A stretch of DNA of 64,000 nucleotides from NCBI RefSeq assembly GCF_014635325.1, contig NZ_BMCT01000001.1:773743-837742 (forward strand), given 5' to 3'. Below the pieces are notes generated by a model. That model worked only from the letters and a program-made list of their open reading frames with translations. It made no database searches and was not told the origin of the DNA. Source of the DNA: Azorhizobium oxalatiphilum. Lineage in GTDB: Bacteria > Pseudomonadota > Alphaproteobacteria > Rhizobiales > Xanthobacteraceae. Positions 16,043 through 25,204 of the stretch are shown here, one piece after another (positions within the stretch are counted from its first letter, which is position 1; the number at the start of each line of letters is the position of its first letter). A program made the translations under genes and the position numbers.

Positions 16043-18411
16043 TGGCTGGGGGCGCGCAGCAGCAGGCAGGCTTCGAGGGCGTCGGCGCCCGCCTGCCGCG
16101 CAAGGAGGACGAGCGGCTGATGCGGGGGCTTGGCACCTACATCGCCGACATTCGCCTTGCCGGCTTGCAGGACGTGGCCTTCGTGCGCAGCCCGCTCGCC
16201 CATGCGCGCATCCGCGCCATCCATGTGCCGGAGGATCTGAAGGGGCGCGTGTTCACCGCCGCCGATCTCGACGGGGTGAAGCCCATCCGTGCCGTATCGG
16301 GTCTTCCGGGCTTCAAGGTGTCGGAGCAGCCCGTGCTCGCCACCGACAAGGTGCGGCAGGTGGGGGAGCTGATCGCCATGTGCGTCGCCCCCACCCGCGC
16401 CGAGGCCGAGGACATGGCGGCCCGCGTGGAGCTGGATCTGGAGGAGTTGCCCGCGCTGCACGACATGCTGGCCGCCCGTCTGCCCGGCGCGGCGCTGGTG
16501 CATGAGCACTGGGGCGACAATGTCTTTCTTGAATCCCTGGTCAATATCGGCATCGAGGCGGCCTTCGATGCGCCGGTGAAGGTGTCGCGCACCCTCTCCA
16601 CCGCCCGCCAGTGCATGGCGCCCATCGAGGGGCGCGGCGCCGTCATCCATTTCGACCACCGGCTGGATCAGCTCGTGGTGCACACCGCCAGCCAGATGCC
16701 GCACATCGTGCGCACGGGCCTGTCCGAATGTCTCGGGCTGGAAGAGGGGCAGGTGCGCATCGTCTCGCCCGATGTGGGCGGGGGCTTCGGCTACAAGGCC
16801 ATCCTGCTTGCCGAGGAAGTGTGCCTCGGCTGGCTCACGCGCAGGCTCGGCCATCCGGTGCGCTGGCTGGAGGATCGGCGGGAGCATCTGACCGCCAATG
16901 CCAATTGCCGCGAGCACCATTACGAGATCACCCTCTATGCCGAGCGCGACGGCACGCTGCGCGGCATAGATTGCGAGGCCACCGTCGATAGCGGGGCCTA
17001 TTCCGCTTATCCTTTCTCCGCCTGCCTCGAAGCGGCGCAGGTGGCGAGCATCCTGCCGGGGCCTTACGATTTTCCGGCCTATCGCTGCCGCACCTGGTCG
17101 GTGGCCACCAACAAATGCCCGATCCTGCCCTATCGCGGGGTGGCGCGCACGGGCGTGTGTTTCGCGCTGGAAGTGGCGCTGGATGCGCTGGCGGCGGAAC
17201 TCGGCCTGCCGCCGGAGGTGGTGCGCCTGCGCAATCTGGTGCGGCCGGAGCAGATGCCGTTCGACAACATCACCAACAAGCATTTCGACAGCGGCGACTA
17301 TCCGCAGGCGCTCACCCGCGCGCTGGCCGCCATCGGCGCGGACACCGTGCGCGAGCGCCAGCAGGCGGGGGAGGCGGACGGGCGGCGCATCGGGCTCGGT
17401 TTGTCCATCTATTGCGAGCAGGCGGCGCACGGCACTTCGGTCTATTCCGGCTGGGGCATTCCCATGGTGCCCGGCCACGAGCAGGCCGGCGCGCGCCTCA
17501 CTCCGGATGGCGGGCTGGAGCTGCGGGTGGGCGCCCATTCCCACGGGCAGGGGCTGGAGACCACGCTGGCGCAGGTGGCCTGCGAGATCCTCGGCATCCC
17601 GGTCTCCCGCACCCGTCTCGTGCATGGCGATACGGCCATGACGCCCTATTCCACCGGAAGCTGGGGCTCGCGGGTGATGGTGATGGCCGGCGGTGCGGTG
17701 GCCACCGCCTGCACCGAGCTTGGCGAGCGCATCCGCGCCATCGGCGCCCACATGCTGCAGGCGTCTCTGGATGAGGTGCGGCTGGAAGGCGGGCGCGTGG
17801 TGGGGCCGGGCGGCGATGTGGCCATCCGCGACATCGCGCACACCTGGTATCGCCGGCCGCAGGATCTGCCGGCGGGGGTGGACCCGCACGGGCTGGAAGT
17901 GACCGCCGGCTACAAGCCGGTGCGCGACAGCGGCACCTTCAGCTATGCCGCCCATGCCGTGGTGGTGGCGGTGGATACCGGCCTCGGCGAGGTGGAGATC
18001 CTCGACTATGCCATCGTGGAGGATGGCGGCACGCTGGTGAACCCCATGGTGGTGGACGGCCAGATTATCGGCGGGCTGGCGCAGGGCATCGGCACCGCGC
18101 TCTATGAGGAGATGGCCTTCGACAGCGCCGGCCAGCCGCTGGCCTCCACGCTGGCCGATTATCTGCTGCCCGGCGCGCCGGAAGTGCCGTCGCCGCTCAT
18201 CGAGCACATGCTGACCCCCTCGCCTTATACGCGTTTCGGCGTGAAGGGCATCGGCGAGGGCGGGGCCATCGCGCCGCCCGCCGCCATCGCCAATGCCATC
18301 AACGATGCGCTGCGCCCGCTGGGTGCGGAGATGCTGCGCTCGCCGGTGACGCCCCATCGCATCATGGCGCAACTGCTGGCCGCTCGCGCCGGCGAAAGGA
18401 GCGCCGCATGA
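16042..18411 (+). CDS. Molybdenum hydroxylase (xanthine dehydrogenase family), molybdopterin-binding large subunit
   Basis: The catalytic subunit, 789 residues, binds the molybdopterin cytosine dinucleotide cofactor and hydroxylates a heterocycle or aldehyde using water. Residues 15-130 are the aldehyde oxidase a/b hammerhead domain; the remainder is the Mo-binding domain with DVGGGFGYKA and the catalytic Glu739 in GIGEGG. It starts within the preceding stop codon (TGATG). The FAD and 2Fe-2S subunits follow directly, giving the usual three-part enzyme in the order large-medium-small. The motif set marks the superfamily; xanthine, nicotinate, quinoline-type or CO substrates cannot be told apart. 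The CO dehydrogenase active-site Cys motif (AYRCSFR) is not seen. Confidence 0.87.
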   Translation: MAGGAQQQAGFEGVGARLPRKEDERLMRGLGTYIADIRLAGLQDVAFVRSPLAHARIRAIHVPEDLKGRVFTAADLDGVKPIRAVSGLPGFKVSEQPVLATDKVRQVGELIAMCVAPTRAEAEDMAARVELDLEELPALHDMLAARLPGAALVHEHWGDNVFLESLVNIGIEAAFDAPVKVSRTLSTARQCMAPIEGRGAVIHFDHRLDQLVVHTASQMPHIVRTGLSECLGLEEGQVRIVSPDVGGGFGYKAILLAEEVCLGWLTRRLGHPVRWLEDRREHLTANANCREHHYEITLYAERDGTLRGIDCEATVDSGAYSAYPFSACLEAAQVASILPGPYDFPAYRCRTWSVATNKCPILPYRGVARTGVCFALEVALDALAAELGLPPEVVRLRNLVRPEQMPFDNITNKHFDSGDYPQALTRALAAIGADTVRERQQAGEADGRRIGLGLSIYCEQAAHGTSVYSGWGIPMVPGHEQAGARLTPDGGLELRVGAHSHGQGLETTLAQVACEILGIPVSRTRLVHGDTAMTPYSTGSWGSRVMVMAGGAVATACTELGERIRAIGAHMLQASLDEVRLEGGRVVGPGGDVAIRDIAHTWYRRPQDLPAGVDPHGLEVTAGYKPVRDSGTFSYAAHAVVVAVDTGLGEVEILDYAIVEDGGTLVNPMVVDGQIIGGLAQGIGTALYEEMAFDSAGQPLASTLADYLLPGAPEVPSPLIEHMLTPSPYTRFGVKGIGEGGAIAPPAAIANAINDALRPLGAEMLRSPVTPHRIMAQLLAARAGERSAA

Positions 18412-19262
18412 AGCCCGCGCCCTTCCGCCTTGAACGCCCGCGCACCATCGCGGATGCCTGCTCGCTGCTGATGCAGGACGGCGCCAAGGCCATGGCCGGG
18501 GGCCAGTCCCTCGGCCCCATGCTGAATTTGCGCCTCGCCGCGCCCGATCTAGTGGTGGACCTCGGCGGCATCGCGGAGCTGCGCCGCGCCTGGAGCGAGC
18601 CGGGTTGTGAAGTCTATGGCGCCCTCGTCACCCATGCCGATGTGGAGGATGGCCGCGTGCCCGATGTGGGAGAGAACATCCTGCGCCGGGTGGCAGGCGG
18701 CATCGCCTATCGGGCGGTGCGCAATCGCGGCACCATGGGTGGCAGCCTCTTCCACGCCGACCCCGCCGCCGACTGGGTGAACGCTTTGTCTGCTCTCAGT
18801 GCCGAGGTGGAGATTGCCGGTCCCGAGGGCCGTCGGCGGCTGGCGCTGGCGGATTTCCTCACCGGCGCGCTCTCCACCGCGCTCGGGTGTGGGGAGATCC
18901 TCGTCGCCATCCGCGTGCCGCATGTGCAGGCGGGGGCGCGCTTCGGCTATGTGAAGCACTGCCGCAAGGTGGGCGAGTTCGCCCATGCGGTGGGGGCCGT
19001 GCTGGCGGATCCGGCGGCCGGCACCTGCCGGGCCGTGATGGGCGCCATCGACGCGCCGCCGCTGGTGTTCGCGGATGCCGCCCCGCTGTTCGGCGGCGCG
19101 ATCACCGAGGGCTTCGCCGCCCGCTTCGATGCGGCGGCAGCCGCTGCGGCGCTGGCGGCGGCGGGGGTGGAAGACCCCGTGCGGCGCCACATGCATGCCG
19201 AGGTGCTGCGCCGGGCGGCGTTGCAGGCCTCTGCGCTCCTGCCAGAGAAGGCCGCCGCATGA
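18408..19262 (+). CDS. Molybdenum hydroxylase FAD-binding medium subunit
   Basis: A 284-residue FAD subunit of the CoxM/XdhB type. FAD-binding motifs are AGGQSLGPMLNLRLA (about residues 27-41) and the Rossmann-like TMGGSLFHADPAAD (about 108-121); the C-terminal CO_deh_flav_C domain follows. It passes electrons from the iron-sulfur clusters to an acceptor. ATGA overlaps at both ends show strict coupling to the large and small subunits. Confidence 0.88.
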   Translation: MKPAPFRLERPRTIADACSLLMQDGAKAMAGGQSLGPMLNLRLAAPDLVVDLGGIAELRRAWSEPGCEVYGALVTHADVEDGRVPDVGENILRRVAGGIAYRAVRNRGTMGGSLFHADPAADWVNALSALSAEVEIAGPEGRRRLALADFLTGALSTALGCGEILVAIRVPHVQAGARFGYVKHCRKVGEFAHAVGAVLADPAAGTCRAVMGAIDAPPLVFADAAPLFGGAITEGFAARFDAAAAAAALAAAGVEDPVRRHMHAEVLRRAALQASALLPEKAAA

Positions 19263-20452
19263 ACGCGCCCTTGCGCCATGCCGGGCCGACCGGCCTCGTC
19301 ACCCTCACCATCAACGGCCGCTCCGTGGCAGCGGAGGCGGAGCCGCGCACGCATCTGGCCGATTTCCTGCGCGATACGCTGAACCTCACCGGCACCCACA
19401 CCGGCTGCGAGCACGGCGTGTGCGGCGCCTGCACCGTTGAGCTGGATGGGGAGCCGGCCCGCGCCTGCCTCACCTTCGCCGCCGCCTGTCAGGGTGCGCA
19501 GGTGCGCACCATCGAGGGGCTGGCGGACGATGCGGTGATGGCCGAGCTGCGCGCCGCCTTCAACCGCGAACACGCCCTCCAGTGCGGCTTCTGCACGCCG
19601 GGCATGCTGGTGTCCGCGCGCGATCTGGTGCTGCGCCTGCCGGAAGCCGACGAGCGGCGCATCCGCCTCGGCCTTGCCGGAAACCTCTGCCGATGCACGG
19701 GCTATGCGGGCATCGTCGCCGCCATCGCCTCCGTGATCACCGAGCGTCGGGCGCGCGGCATCCCGGCCGCCACGGCCGAGCGCCGATTGGGGCCGGTGGG
19801 GGCGCATGCGGGCGTGGATGCGATCCCGTCCGCGCTGGTGGCAACAGCCTCCGCTGCCGTGCCGCTGGTGGCGCAGACAGTCGTCGATCTGGCGGACGAT
19901 TTCGTGCCGGCGCATCGCTTTGCGCAGGCTTTCGCGCTGGCGTTCCCGCCTGAGCAGGTGGCCGCGCTGTTCGCGGATGTGGAAGCCGTCGCCGCCTGCC
20001 TGCCGGGGGCCATCATCGACAGCATGCCGGAGCCGGGCTTCGTGCGCGGCGGCATGCGGGTGACGCTCGGCCCCATCTCCACCACCTTCCGGGGCACCGC
20101 GCGGGTGACGCAGGAAGGCGCTTCCGGCCGCATCCGGGGGGCGGGTGGCGATGGGCGCTCCAGCACGCAGGGCGAGATCGCCTATCGCATCCTGCCCGGC
20201 GCGGCGCCCGGCACCAGCCGGGTGGAGCTGGAGGTGGGGTACACGCTGAAGGGTCCGCTCGCCCAGTTCAGCCGCCCCGGCCTCGTGCGTGAAGTGGCGG
20301 GCCGGCTGATCGCCGCTTTCGCCAGGAACCTGGAGGCGCGCCTCTCCGGGCGCGCCGTCAACCCCGATGATGCGCGGGGGCTCAGCCCGCTGCGCCTCGT
20401 CCTCTCTCTCATTGCCGACCGCCTGCGCCGCCTCTTCGCGCCGCGCGCCTGA
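19259..20452 (+). CDS. 2Fe-2S small subunit fused to a CoxG-like SRPBCC domain
   Basis: A 397-residue two-domain protein. Residues 14-165 are a standard small subunit with two 2Fe-2S clusters: plant-ferredoxin-type Cys50, 55, 58, 70 and the four-helix cluster Cys109, 112, 144, 146. After a linker, residues about 215-362 resemble CoxG/SRPBCC proteins (FAQAFALAFPPEQVAALFAD, ACLPGA, RVTLGPISTTFRG), which in CO dehydrogenase anchor the enzyme to the membrane. The normal subunit stops near residue 165, so this is a fusion in one uninterrupted frame. It may tether the enzyme to the inner membrane, which is inference. Confidence 0.85.
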   Translation: MNAPLRHAGPTGLVTLTINGRSVAAEAEPRTHLADFLRDTLNLTGTHTGCEHGVCGACTVELDGEPARACLTFAAACQGAQVRTIEGLADDAVMAELRAAFNREHALQCGFCTPGMLVSARDLVLRLPEADERRIRLGLAGNLCRCTGYAGIVAAIASVITERRARGIPAATAERRLGPVGAHAGVDAIPSALVATASAAVPLVAQTVVDLADDFVPAHRFAQAFALAFPPEQVAALFADVEAVAACLPGAIIDSMPEPGFVRGGMRVTLGPISTTFRGTARVTQEGASGRIRGAGGDGRSSTQGEIAYRILPGAAPGTSRVELEVGYTLKGPLAQFSRPGLVREVAGRLIAAFARNLEARLSGRAVNPDDARGLSPLRLVLSLIADRLRRLFAPRA

Positions 20453-20503
20453 CCTTTGATCCTGTTTTTCCGGCCTCTGAAAACCCCAGTAAGGAGACCA
20501 CGC

Positions 20504-21658
20504 ATGCCTTTGACCCGCCGCACCACCCTCGCAGCCATGGCGTTTGCCTTCATGGCGTCCAGCGCCATGGCGGCCGATCCGATCAAGATCGGCGTCAATC
20601 AGCCGCTCACCGGGGCGTTTGCCGCCTCCGGCACCTATGTGGTCAACGGCGCGAAGATCGCCGCCGACGAGATCAACGCCAAGGGCGGCGTGCTCGGCCG
20701 CAAGATCGAGCTGGTCATCGAGGACAACAAGAGCAACCCCACCGAGGCCGCCGCCGTGGCCGAGAAGCTGATCACCTCCGACAAGGTGCCGGTGCTGCTG
20801 GGTGCGTGGGGCTCCAGCCTGACGCTCGCCACCATGCCGAAGCTGGAGGAATATTCCGTGCCGATGGTGGTGGAGACCTCCTCCTCCGGCAAGATCACCA
20901 CCTCCGGAAACCCCTTCGTGTTCCGCATCTCGCCGCCCTCCGCCGTGGAAGCGGAAGCGTTCGAGCCCATCGCCAAGAAGCTCGGGCTCAAGAAGGTGGA
21001 TTTCCTCGTCATCAACAATGACTGGGGCCGGGGCGCGGCGGACGATTTCTCCAAGATGCTGAAGGCCAACGGCGTGCAGGTCGGCCTCGTGGAGACCATG
21101 GACCAGACCTCGCAGGACATGAGCGCGCAGCTCGCCAAGCTGAAGGCGTCGGATGCCGACACCATCATGGTGACGGCCGCCGTGGACCAGCTCACCCTGC
21201 TGTTCAAGCAGATGGCGGCGCTGGGCCTGAAAAAGCGGGTGATCACCACCGGCGGCTCGCAGAATCCGGACCAGATCATCGCGCAGGCGGGCAGCGCCGC
21301 CAACGACACGCTGCATCTGACCACCTTCCTGCCCTGGTGGCCGGAGAAGACCCCGAATGCGGAAGCCACCTCCTATTTCCTCGGCGAGTGGAAGAAGCGC
21401 GGCTTCGAGTTCGCGGGCGTCACGGAAAGCTTCCGCGGCTATGACGGCATCCGCACCATCGCGGCGGGCATTGCCGCCGGGGGCGCGGCCGATCCGGCTT
21501 CGATCCAGAAGGGGCTGTGGGCGGTGAATCTGTCCGGCCTCAACGGCCCGATCAAGTTCGAGAAGAGCGGCCCCAAGGGCAAGGAAAGCGGCCAGTCGAA
21601 GCCGCAGGTCTATCTCATCGAGATCAAGGACCAGAAGATCGGCCACGTTCAGCTGTGA
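20504..21658 (+). CDS. livK: Branched-chain amino acid-type ABC transporter substrate-binding protein
   Basis: A periplasmic receptor of 384 residues. The N-terminus has a twin-arginine-like stretch and a signal peptide ending AMA (about residue 23); the mature chain starts ADPIKIGVNQPLTGAFAASG, typical of Peripla_BP_6 receptors. ATG 20504 has AAGGAGA six bases upstream. It follows the molybdenum hydroxylase genes by 51 bases and precedes permeases and ATPases, completing a five-gene Liv-type importer. It probably binds the heterocycle or amide broken down by the upstream enzymes. Confidence 0.87.
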   Translation: MPLTRRTTLAAMAFAFMASSAMAADPIKIGVNQPLTGAFAASGTYVVNGAKIAADEINAKGGVLGRKIELVIEDNKSNPTEAAAVAEKLITSDKVPVLLGAWGSSLTLATMPKLEEYSVPMVVETSSSGKITTSGNPFVFRISPPSAVEAEAFEPIAKKLGLKKVDFLVINNDWGRGAADDFSKMLKANGVQVGLVETMDQTSQDMSAQLAKLKASDADTIMVTAAVDQLTLLFKQMAALGLKKRVITTGGSQNPDQIIAQAGSAANDTLHLTTFLPWWPEKTPNAEATSYFLGEWKKRGFEFAGVTESFRGYDGIRTIAAGIAAGGAADPASIQKGLWAVNLSGLNGPIKFEKSGPKGKESGQSKPQVYLIEIKDQKIGHVQL

Positions 21659-21678
21659 CCGCGCAGCTGTGACGTTTC

Positions 21679-21703
21679 CCGCCGCGCCCGACAGGCGCGG
21701 CGG
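21679..21703 (+). repeat. Stem-loop between binding-protein and permease genes
   Basis: A perfect ten-base stem (CCGCCGCGCC with GGCGCGGCGG) and a five-base loop without a T-run. A 14-base tandem duplication spanning the livK stop (CAGCTGTGAC at 21650-21659 and 21664-21673) lies next to it. Such hairpins often protect binding-protein mRNA or attenuate transcription into permease genes. Confidence 0.5.
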
Positions 21704-21761
21704 ACCCTGCCGGGAGGCGGACGCCAGACTTTTCCAGGAACACGAAGGACGGGCAGGCCGG

Positions 21762-22634
21762 ATGGACCAATTGCTGCAACATTGCGTCAATGCGCTGGTG
21801 CTGGGCGGCACCTACGCGCTGCTGGGCATCGGCCTGACGCTCATCTTCGGCATCATGAACGTGGTGAACTTCACCCACGGTGCGCTCTACACCTTCGGCG
21901 CCTACGCCATGTATCTGGCGGCTGTCGGGCTCGGCATCAATTTCTATCTTGCGCTGCCGGTGGCGGTGGTGGCGGGCCTCGTGCTCGGCGCGGCCATCGA
22001 GTTCACGCTGCTGCGCCCGCTGCGCCGCTCGGACATCGACACCACCATGCTGGTGATGATCGGCGCCGGCATCATCCTGCAATCGGGCGCTTTGTGGATC
22101 TTCGGCGGCGTCGCCAAGGCCATTCCCAACCCCATGCCCGACCAGCCGCTCAATATCGGGCCGGTGTCGGTGGCCTGGGTGCGGCTGTTCGTGTTCGCCG
22201 CCGCGCTGGTGCTGATCGGGGTCACGTATCTCACCATCAACCGCACCCGCCTCGGCCGCGCCATGCGCGCCACCTTTCAGGATCACGACACGGCGGCGCT
22301 CATGGGGGTGAATGTCTCGCTCATCTACACCGCCACGTTTGCCATCGGCTCGGCGCTGGCGGCGGCGGCGGGCGCGCTGCTCGGCCCGGTGTATGTGGTG
22401 TTTCCGCAGATGGGCGATCTGGCGGCGGTCAAGGCGTTCGCCATCGTCATCCTCGGCGGGCTGGGCTCCATTCCCGGCGCCACCATCGGCGGCTTCATCC
22501 TCGCCTTCGCGGAGGAGATCGGCGCCGGCTACATCTCGTCCGGCTATCGCGATGCCATGGGCTTCATCATCATCATTGCCGTGCTGCTGGCCAAGCCCAC
22601 CGGCCTGTTTGCCCGCGCGGAGCGCATCGGATGA
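21762..22634 (+). CDS. livH: Branched-chain amino acid-type ABC transporter permease (LivH family)
   Basis: Membrane subunit of 290 residues with about eight hydrophobic segments. LivH signatures are LGGTYALLGIGLTLIFGIMN at the start and the docking loop FQDHDTAALMGVNV (about 173-186). The frame opens at 21669, but MDQLLQHCVNAL from ATG 21762 is the family's typical start. It overlaps the following livM by four bases. Confidence 0.87.
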   Translation: MDQLLQHCVNALVLGGTYALLGIGLTLIFGIMNVVNFTHGALYTFGAYAMYLAAVGLGINFYLALPVAVVAGLVLGAAIEFTLLRPLRRSDIDTTMLVMIGAGIILQSGALWIFGGVAKAIPNPMPDQPLNIGPVSVAWVRLFVFAAALVLIGVTYLTINRTRLGRAMRATFQDHDTAALMGVNVSLIYTATFAIGSALAAAAGALLGPVYVVFPQMGDLAAVKAFAIVILGGLGSIPGATIGGFILAFAEEIGAGYISSGYRDAMGFIIIIAVLLAKPTGLFARAERIG

Positions 22635-23671
22635 GCCGCGTCATCGCCCCCCTCCTGCTGGTCGTCCTCGCCTTGCTGCCGCTCTGGCTGAAGGACCCCT
22701 ATCTGCTCAATGCGCTGATCATCACCGGCATCTTCACGCTCTGCGCCATGAGCCTCAACCTGCTGCTGGGCTTCACCGGCCAGCTCAGCCTCGGGCATGT
22801 GGCCTTCTTCGGCATCGGCGCCTATGTGAGCGCGCTCACCGCGCTCGGCTTCGATGTGGAGCTGCCGTTCGGCCTCGTGCTGGTGGTGGAGCCGGGATCG
22901 CCGCTGCTCGGCTTCGTACTGGCGGTGCTGGTGACGGCGCTGTGCGGCTATCTCATCGGCCGGCTCGCCTTCCGGGTGCGCGGGGCCTATTTCGTCATCG
23001 TCACCATCTCGTTCGCGGAAGTGGTGCGGCTCGTGGCGCTGAACTGGGTGGACCTCACGCAGGGCCCGCTGGCGCTCACTTCCATTCCCAACATGGTGCT
23101 GCCGCTGCCCGGCCTCGGCGAGACGGTCCTGCGCACCAAGATGCAGAACTATTACCTCGTGCTGGGCATGGCGGTGGTGGGCTATCTGGTGGTGGCGCAG
23201 CTCGTTACCTCGCGCTTCGGCCGGGCCATGCGGGGCCTGCAGCAGAATGAATCCCTCGCGCTCTCGCTGGGCATCAACGCCACCCGCACGTTGACCGTCG
23301 CGGCCACCCTTTCGGCGGCCATGGCGGGGGCGGCGGGCAGCCTCTATGCCCATTATCTGCGGATCATCGATCCCGATGTGTTCCTGTTCTCCTACACCGT
23401 CACCATGGTGATCATGGTGGTGGCGGGCGGCAAGGGCACGCTGGCGGGGCCGCTGGTGGGCGGGCTCATCTTCGGCCTGCTGCCGGTGGCGCTGCGCCCG
23501 GTGATGGCGCCCGAGGCGCAGTGGATCGTCTATGGCGGTGTGCTGATCGCCATCCTGTTCCTGATGCCGCAGGGCATCGTCCCGGCGCTGGATGCGCTCA
23601 CACGGCGCCTGCGCCGCGCGCGCCCCGCCAAAAGCGCGCCGGGCGCGGTGGAAGCGGGAGCGAACCCATGA
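22631..23671 (+). CDS. livM: Branched-chain amino acid-type ABC transporter permease (LivM family)
   Basis: Second permease, 346 residues. LivM features are GFTGQLSLGHVAFFGIGAYV (about residues 49-68), the docking loop RGLQQNESLALSLGINATR (about 200-218), and the C-terminal LMPQGIVPALD. Translation starts in the livH stop (ATGA) and the gene overlaps livG by four bases. Confidence 0.87.
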   Translation: MSRVIAPLLLVVLALLPLWLKDPYLLNALIITGIFTLCAMSLNLLLGFTGQLSLGHVAFFGIGAYVSALTALGFDVELPFGLVLVVEPGSPLLGFVLAVLVTALCGYLIGRLAFRVRGAYFVIVTISFAEVVRLVALNWVDLTQGPLALTSIPNMVLPLPGLGETVLRTKMQNYYLVLGMAVVGYLVVAQLVTSRFGRAMRGLQQNESLALSLGINATRTLTVAATLSAAMAGAAGSLYAHYLRIIDPDVFLFSYTVTMVIMVVAGGKGTLAGPLVGGLIFGLLPVALRPVMAPEAQWIVYGGVLIAILFLMPQGIVPALDALTRRLRRARPAKSAPGAVEAGANP

Positions 23672-24480
23672 GCATGGGCACGACAGAAGCGGTCCTGTCC
23701 GTTGAGCATGTGAGCATGCGCTTCGGCGGCCTCACCGCCATCGCCGATCTGCATTTCGATGTGCGCGCGGGCGAAATCCTCAGCCTCATCGGCCCCAACG
23801 GCGCGGGCAAGACGACCGCCTTCAACATCATGACCGGCTTCCTGAAGCCTACGCAGGGCCGGGTGCTGTTCCGGGGGCGCGATCTGGCGAAGCTCCGGCC
23901 CAACGACATCGCCATGCTGGGCCTCGCCCGCACCTTCCAGCGCACCAGCGTGTTCGCGGAAGACAGTGTGCTGGACAATGTGCTGATCGGCCTCAACCGC
24001 CATGGCGAGGCCTCGCTGCTGGACCGCCTGCTGCCCACCCCCGGTGCCCGGCGGCGGGACAGGGCGACGCTGGCGCGGGCGGAAGCCATCCTCGACCTCG
24101 TGGGCCTCTCCGGCCGTGCGCAGGAGAAGGCGGGCTCGCTCTCCTATGGCGAGCAGCGGCTGGTGGGCTTCGCGCTGGCGCTGGCCATCGAGCCGAGCAT
24201 GCTGCTGCTGGACGAGCCGGTGTCCGGCATGAACGCCTCCGAGACGCAGGCCTTCGTGCGCCTCATCCGCACCGTGCGGGACAGCGGCATCACCATCCTG
24301 CTGGTGGAGCACGACATGCCCATGGTGATGGAGGTGTCCGACCGCATCGTGTGCCTCAGCTACGGCCGGCTCATCGCGGAAGGGACGCCGGACGAAATCC
24401 GCCGCGATCCCAAGGTGATCGAGGCCTATCTCGGCAAGAGCGCCGCGAAACTGGAACGCAGGGAGGCGGCCCATGCTTGA
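23668..24480 (+). CDS. livG: Liv-type ABC transporter ATPase (LivG family)
   Basis: A 270-residue ATPase. Walker A is GPNGAGKT, the LivG-typical FNIMTGFLKPTQG follows, the signature is LSYGEQRLVGFALAL (LSYGE, as usual for LivG), Walker B is MLLLDEPVSGMN, and the switch His is in LLVEHDM. It partners with the next gene's ATPase beneath the two permeases. The start overlaps livM; a second ATG six bases later (MGTTE) is an alternative. Confidence 0.88.
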   Translation: MSMGTTEAVLSVEHVSMRFGGLTAIADLHFDVRAGEILSLIGPNGAGKTTAFNIMTGFLKPTQGRVLFRGRDLAKLRPNDIAMLGLARTFQRTSVFAEDSVLDNVLIGLNRHGEASLLDRLLPTPGARRRDRATLARAEAILDLVGLSGRAQEKAGSLSYGEQRLVGFALALAIEPSMLLLDEPVSGMNASETQAFVRLIRTVRDSGITILLVEHDMPMVMEVSDRIVCLSYGRLIAEGTPDEIRRDPKVIEAYLGKSAAKLERREAAHA

Positions 24481-25177
24481 GATTTCCGATCTATTTTGCG
24501 GCTATGGGCAGGTGTCCGCCCTCAAGGGCATCTCGCTGAAGGTGGGCAAGGGCGAACTGGTGGCGCTGGTGGGGGCGAACGGCGCCGGCAAGTCCACCAC
24601 GCTGCGCACCATCTCCGGCCTCGTGAACGCTCGCTCAGGGACCATCCGCCTCGATGGGGTGGATGTCACCCGCGCCGGGCCGCAGCGCATGTTGCAGATG
24701 GGCGTGGCGCACTGTCCGGAAGGGCGGCGGGTGTTCCCGCACATGAGCGTGGCGGACAATCTGGCCATGGGCGCCTATCTGCGCCCGACCGATGCCGCGC
24801 TGAAAGCCGATTACGCGCGCATCTATGATGATTTTCCGCGCCTTGCGGAGCGGCGGCACCAGATGGCGGGCACGCTGTCCGGAGGCGAGCAGCAGATGCT
24901 CGCCATCGGCCGGGCGCTCATGTCGCGGCCCCGGCTGGTGCTGTTCGACGAACCCTCGCTGGGGCTGGCGCCCAACATCGTGGAGCAGATGTTCGCCATC
25001 ATCGGCGCCATCCGCGACGCCGGCACCACCGTGCTGCTGGTGGAGCAGAATGCCTTCGCGGCGCTGGAGCTGTGCGACCACGCCTACTTGCTGGAGACCG
25101 GCCGCGTCATCAAGGCGGGCCGGGGCGCGGAACTGATCGACGACCCTCATGTGCGGGCCGCCTATCTGGGCGGCTGA
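24473..25177 (+). CDS. livF: Liv-type ABC transporter ATPase (LivF family)
   Basis: A 234-residue ATPase. Walker A is GANGAGKST, the LivF-typical GVAHCPEGRRVFPHMSV follows, the signature is LSGGEQQMLAIGRAL, Walker B is LVLFDEPSLGLAP, and the switch His position holds Gln (LLVEQN), normal for LivF. It overlaps livG by eight bases and ends the ten-gene plus-strand operon; 27 bases separate it from the convergent hydroxyacid dehydrogenase gene. Confidence 0.88.
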   Translation: MLEISDLFCGYGQVSALKGISLKVGKGELVALVGANGAGKSTTLRTISGLVNARSGTIRLDGVDVTRAGPQRMLQMGVAHCPEGRRVFPHMSVADNLAMGAYLRPTDAALKADYARIYDDFPRLAERRHQMAGTLSGGEQQMLAIGRALMSRPRLVLFDEPSLGLAPNIVEQMFAIIGAIRDAGTTVLLVEQNAFAALELCDHAYLLETGRVIKAGRGAELIDDPHVRAAYLGG

Positions 25178-25204
25178 GGGGCGTTCCGCGCCACGTCTGC
25201 CGGC

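Noticed and set aside
15883-18372. 829-codon open frame on the minus strand
   Set aside because: Antisense shadow of the molybdenum hydroxylase large subunit, without recognisable domains.
18947-21811. 954-codon open frame on the minus strand
   Set aside because: It is antisense to the molybdenum hydroxylase and LivK genes, has Arg/Gly/Ala/His-rich low-complexity translation and no family motif; GC-rich codon bias keeps the opposite frame open.
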